DNA of 64,000 nt from OCS116 sp051531935 (GTDB lineage: Bacteria; Pseudomonadota; Alphaproteobacteria; Rhizobiales; OSC116). This document shows positions 61,592-64,000 of the stretch, piece by piece; the first letter of the stretch is position 1; the number at the start of each line of letters is the position of its first letter. The notes under the pieces were generated by a model. It made no database searches. It had not been told where the DNA came from and saw nothing but the letters and a program-made list of their open reading frames with translations. The DNA is taken from positions 186,001 to 250,000 of the forward strand of contig JAOPTR010000002.1 in NCBI GenBank assembly GCA_051531935.1, read 5' to 3'. The position numbers were made by a program, and so were the translations under genes.

Positions 61592-62917
61592 ATGGCCGAT
61601 TTAAGTTCGAATTTTATAGGCATTAAATCTCCAAATCCATTTTGGTTGGCATCTGCGCCTCCAACGGATAAGGAATATAATGTAAGACGTGCGTTTGAAG
61701 CTGGTTGGGGCGGCGTTGTGTGGAAGACACTCGGCGAAGCAGGCCCACCTGTGGTGAATGTGAATGGCCCAAGATATGGCGCCATTTGGGGAGCAGACCG
61801 TCGTTTGCTTGGTTTGAACAATATTGAGCTGATTACCGACCGCCCACTTGAAGTGAATTTACGTGAAATTAAGGCTGTGAAAAAGGATTATCCAAACCAC
61901 GCAGTGATTGTATCGCTTATGGTGCCGTGCGAAGAAGAAGCTTGGAAAGCCATTTTACCATTGGTTGAGGAGACTGGTGCTGATGGTGTGGAGCTTAACT
62001 TTGGTTGCCCACATGGTATGGCAGAACGCGGCATGGGCAGTGCTGTTGGTCAGGTGCCAGAATACATTGAAATGGTAACCCGTTGGGTTAAAAAGTATAG
62101 CAGCCTGCCGTGTATTGTGAAGCTGACACCAAATATTACCGATGTAAGATTGCCTGCAGAGGCCGCAATGCGCGGCGGTGCTGATGCTGTGAGTTTGATT
62201 AATACCATCAACTCTATTGTATCGGTGAACTTGGATAATTTTGCGCCAGAACCTACCATTGATGGTGTTGGTGCGCATGGCGGCTATTGTGGCCCTGCTG
62301 TGAAACCGATTGCCCTGAATATGGTGGCTGAAATCGCCCGTAGTGAAGTGACTGCTGGTTTGCCGATTTCGGGTATTGGTGGTGTAAGTAATTGGCGCGA
62401 TGCTGCAGAATTTATGGCATTGGGCGCAGGTAATGTGCAAGTTTGTACTGCGGCAATGACATATGGTTTTAAAATTGTTGAAGAAATGAAAACTGGTTTA
62501 AGCGACTGGATGGACGAAAAGGGCCATAAAACCATTGAAGACATTATTGGCCGTGCTGTGCCAAAAGCCAAAAACTGGCAGGATTTGAACCTTAATTATA
62601 TTGCTAAGGCTAAAATTGACCAAGACGCATGTATTAAGTGTGGCCGTTGCTATGCAGCTTGTGAAGACACGTCGCATCAAGCTATATTTGATACAATTGA
62701 CGGCGAACGCGGGTTTGAAGTGAATGATGCTGAATGCGTGGCTTGTAACCTTTGTGCTGTTGTTTGCCCTGTGGCAGATTGCATTACACTTGAGCCGTTG
62801 GCTGTTGGTGAAATAGACGAGCGGACTGGTAAAAAGGTTGAAGCTGAACATGCTAACTGGACAACTCATCCTAATAACCCGATGTCGAAAACATTTGTAG
62901 CTGAACCTGCTGAATAA
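61592..62917 (+). CDS. preA: NAD-dependent dihydropyrimidine dehydrogenase, PreA subunit
   Basis: A 441-residue FMN enzyme. The barrel resembles dihydroorotate dehydrogenase (NPFWLASAPPTDKEYNVRRA, GADGVELNFGCPHGMAERGM with the catalytic Cys region, VKLTPNITDVRLPAEAAMRG). Two ferredoxin clusters follow at the C-terminus: CIKCGRCYAACEDTSHQAIF and CVACNLCAVVCPVADCI. It reduces the pyrimidine ring with electrons passed from PreT. Hydantoinase and other later-step genes are not seen in the window. Confidence 0.96.
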   Translation: MADLSSNFIGIKSPNPFWLASAPPTDKEYNVRRAFEAGWGGVVWKTLGEAGPPVVNVNGPRYGAIWGADRRLLGLNNIELITDRPLEVNLREIKAVKKDYPNHAVIVSLMVPCEEEAWKAILPLVEETGADGVELNFGCPHGMAERGMGSAVGQVPEYIEMVTRWVKKYSSLPCIVKLTPNITDVRLPAEAAMRGGADAVSLINTINSIVSVNLDNFAPEPTIDGVGAHGGYCGPAVKPIALNMVAEIARSEVTAGLPISGIGGVSNWRDAAEFMALGAGNVQVCTAAMTYGFKIVEEMKTGLSDWMDEKGHKTIEDIIGRAVPKAKNWQDLNLNYIAKAKIDQDACIKCGRCYAACEDTSHQAIFDTIDGERGFEVNDAECVACNLCAVVCPVADCITLEPLAVGEIDERTGKKVEAEHANWTTHPNNPMSKTFVAEPAE

Positions 62918-63018
62918 GAATGTTGGTTTGCTCTGTTAACCTATCAATTAATGTTAATTGATTTGACTGTTTATAAGCTGTACCTTTAAACCATCTGATT
63001 TGGTTTGAAGGACGGCTT

Positions 63019-63366
63019 ATGCGGGCTCAATATCCCCAAAAAACACCGCTTTTACTAGCGATTATAATTGTTTTACTGTTTGTTTTTGTAAAAAATTTCG
63101 ATTCTCGTGACCGTATGCCTGACATGGGATTATCGGCAAAAATAGAAATTAATACAAAGGATATTGTTGCATTTGTAAGACCATCTTTAGCTTATCTAAT
63201 TGTGCCGTTTGATGAATATACTGGCCGTGTGTCCGCTACCCCGTTTATTGCTAAATATAGAGATTACGATACTTGCTTGGTCGCGCTTTTTGAAAAAAGG
63301 GCAAATATGGCTTTGGTGAAGACGCAGTATAAAATGAGCGTCAAGTGTGACCGATTGGAAAGTTAA
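63019..63366 (+). CDS. Small single-span membrane protein, unknown function
   Basis: A 115-residue protein with a ribosome-binding site (GAAGGA) and one N-terminal membrane segment (TPLLLAIIIVLLFVFVKNF). The remaining part is soluble, probably periplasmic, with two cysteines (YDTCLVALF; MSVKCDRLES) and no recognised motif. It ends six bases before the DMT transporter gene, so the two are probably one operon. Confidence 0.7.
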   Translation: MRAQYPQKTPLLLAIIIVLLFVFVKNFDSRDRMPDMGLSAKIEINTKDIVAFVRPSLAYLIVPFDEYTGRVSATPFIAKYRDYDTCLVALFEKRANMALVKTQYKMSVKCDRLES

Positions 63367-63372
63367 GTATTG

Positions 63373-64000
63373 ATGGATAGACCGCAAAAGCTTGGGCATT
63401 TGGCGATGCTCCTATTTTCCATTTTGGTTGCTGGATCGTTTGTTTTGGGCGTGCGCATTGCCAATATGGCCGAACCTGCTGCCATAAATTCGGCAAGATT
63501 TTTTATAGCTGCCATATTAATTGGCGTCTATATGTGGGCAAACCCAAACATTCGAAGAGCTGATTTTAAACCTCTTAAAAAAGCACCTTGGAGATATCTA
63601 GTTTTAGCCACTATTTTTAGTTCGTATTTTATTTTTATGTTTGAGGGGCTTAAAACCGCCGCCACAGTTTCGGCATCGGCTATTTTTACTCTAATACCGA
63701 TTATGACCGCGTTAATTGGCTATATGATGTTGCGCCAAGTGATCACAAAACGCATGGCCTTGGCACTGGTTATTGGTTCTATTGGTGCTGTTTGGGTGGT
63801 TTTTCGAGCTGATGTGGCTAATTTGTTGGCATTTGATATTGGCAAAGGCGAAATGATTTATTTTGTCGGATGTGTTGCTCATGCTTTGTTTATTCCCGCG
63901 TCTCGCAAATTCAATTGGGGTGAAAAACCTCTTATTTCGACATTTGCAATTTTAGTGGTAGGCGGCACCATTATGGCAATTTACGGCTTTAATGACATAT
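63373..64000 (+). CDS. DMT-superfamily (EamA) transporter, partial
   Basis: An open frame from ATG 63373 (MDRPQKLGHLAMLLFSILVA) running off the window after 209 codons. It shows EamA features: FVLGVRIANMAEPAAINSAR in the first helix pair, and FEGLKTAATVSASAIFTLIP followed by a second half starting GEMIYFVGCVAHALFIPAS. Six to seven hydrophobic segments are visible of the usual ten. These proteins export or import metabolites; the substrate is not evident. The preceding small membrane gene lies six bases upstream. Confidence 0.88.
   Translation, partial: MDRPQKLGHLAMLLFSILVAGSFVLGVRIANMAEPAAINSARFFIAAILIGVYMWANPNIRRADFKPLKKAPWRYLVLATIFSSYFIFMFEGLKTAATVSASAIFTLIPIMTALIGYMMLRQVITKRMALALVIGSIGAVWVVFRADVANLLAFDIGKGEMIYFVGCVAHALFIPASRKFNWGEKPLISTFAILVVGGTIMAIYGFNDI

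Overview
The window looks like chromosomal DNA of an AT-rich alphaproteobacterium, most likely of the Hyphomicrobiales (Rhizobiales) side. The pyruvate dehydrogenase E1-beta carries its own N-terminal lipoyl domain, a MarR regulator sits next to an L,D-transpeptidase exactly as in the ldtR-ldtP pair, PreT and PreA are encoded together, HemB is of the aspartate-type (non-zinc) form, and an SOS operator of the alphaproteobacterial form GTTC-N7-GTTC is present. The species cannot be named from the sequence alone.

Left part (1-12387): housekeeping genes (lipA with a COQ10/RatA-like gene, an ECF sigma/anti-sigma pair, a SIMPL-domain protein, trhO). Then comes a minus-strand phage-type cassette: a fibre or head-spike-like protein, a small protein, an endolysin with a membrane tail, and an overlapping Rz/Rz1 spanin pair, with no capsid or replication genes nearby. 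Two NTF2-like small proteins, a membrane protein, tRNA-Leu(UAA) and a UmuD-like protein follow. The UmuD-like gene lies behind a LexA box but has lost both catalytic residues.

Middle part (12388-35094): a 22.7-kb genomic island in the 3' end of tRNA-Ser(GCU). A 19-bp direct repeat (12388-12406 and 35076-35094) marks its ends, and a tyrosine integrase gene lies at the tRNA end. The integrase is broken by one Trp-to-TGA stop. The cargo is a complete-looking type I secretion locus: an exported protein of unknown function, a 3498-residue RTX protein with an internal HINT (intein-like) self-processing domain, and its ABC transporter and membrane fusion protein. The rest of the island is debris: an IS66 transposase end, an IS21-like pair of terminal repeats, an IS3-type transposase pseudogene, and decayed conjugation genes (DUF2840, traF, DUF3363 relaxase, a traG start fused by deletion to the end of trbI, and an apparently intact DUF2274 gene). 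The island is probably fixed in place and kept for its secretion cargo.

Right part (35095-64000): a LacI-regulated carbohydrate ABC importer with an aldo/keto reductase and two VOC proteins; a MocR-type regulator divergent from a LysE exporter with three operator-like repeats between them; an MFS exporter; hemB; ldtR-ldtP; an ftsB-like gene followed by the pdhA-pdhB-pdhC-lpdA operon; an OmpA-like lipoprotein; an exported GH114-type protein; a preT-VOC-preA operon for pyrimidine reduction; and the start of a DMT-family transporter that runs off the window. These genes look intact and ordinary.
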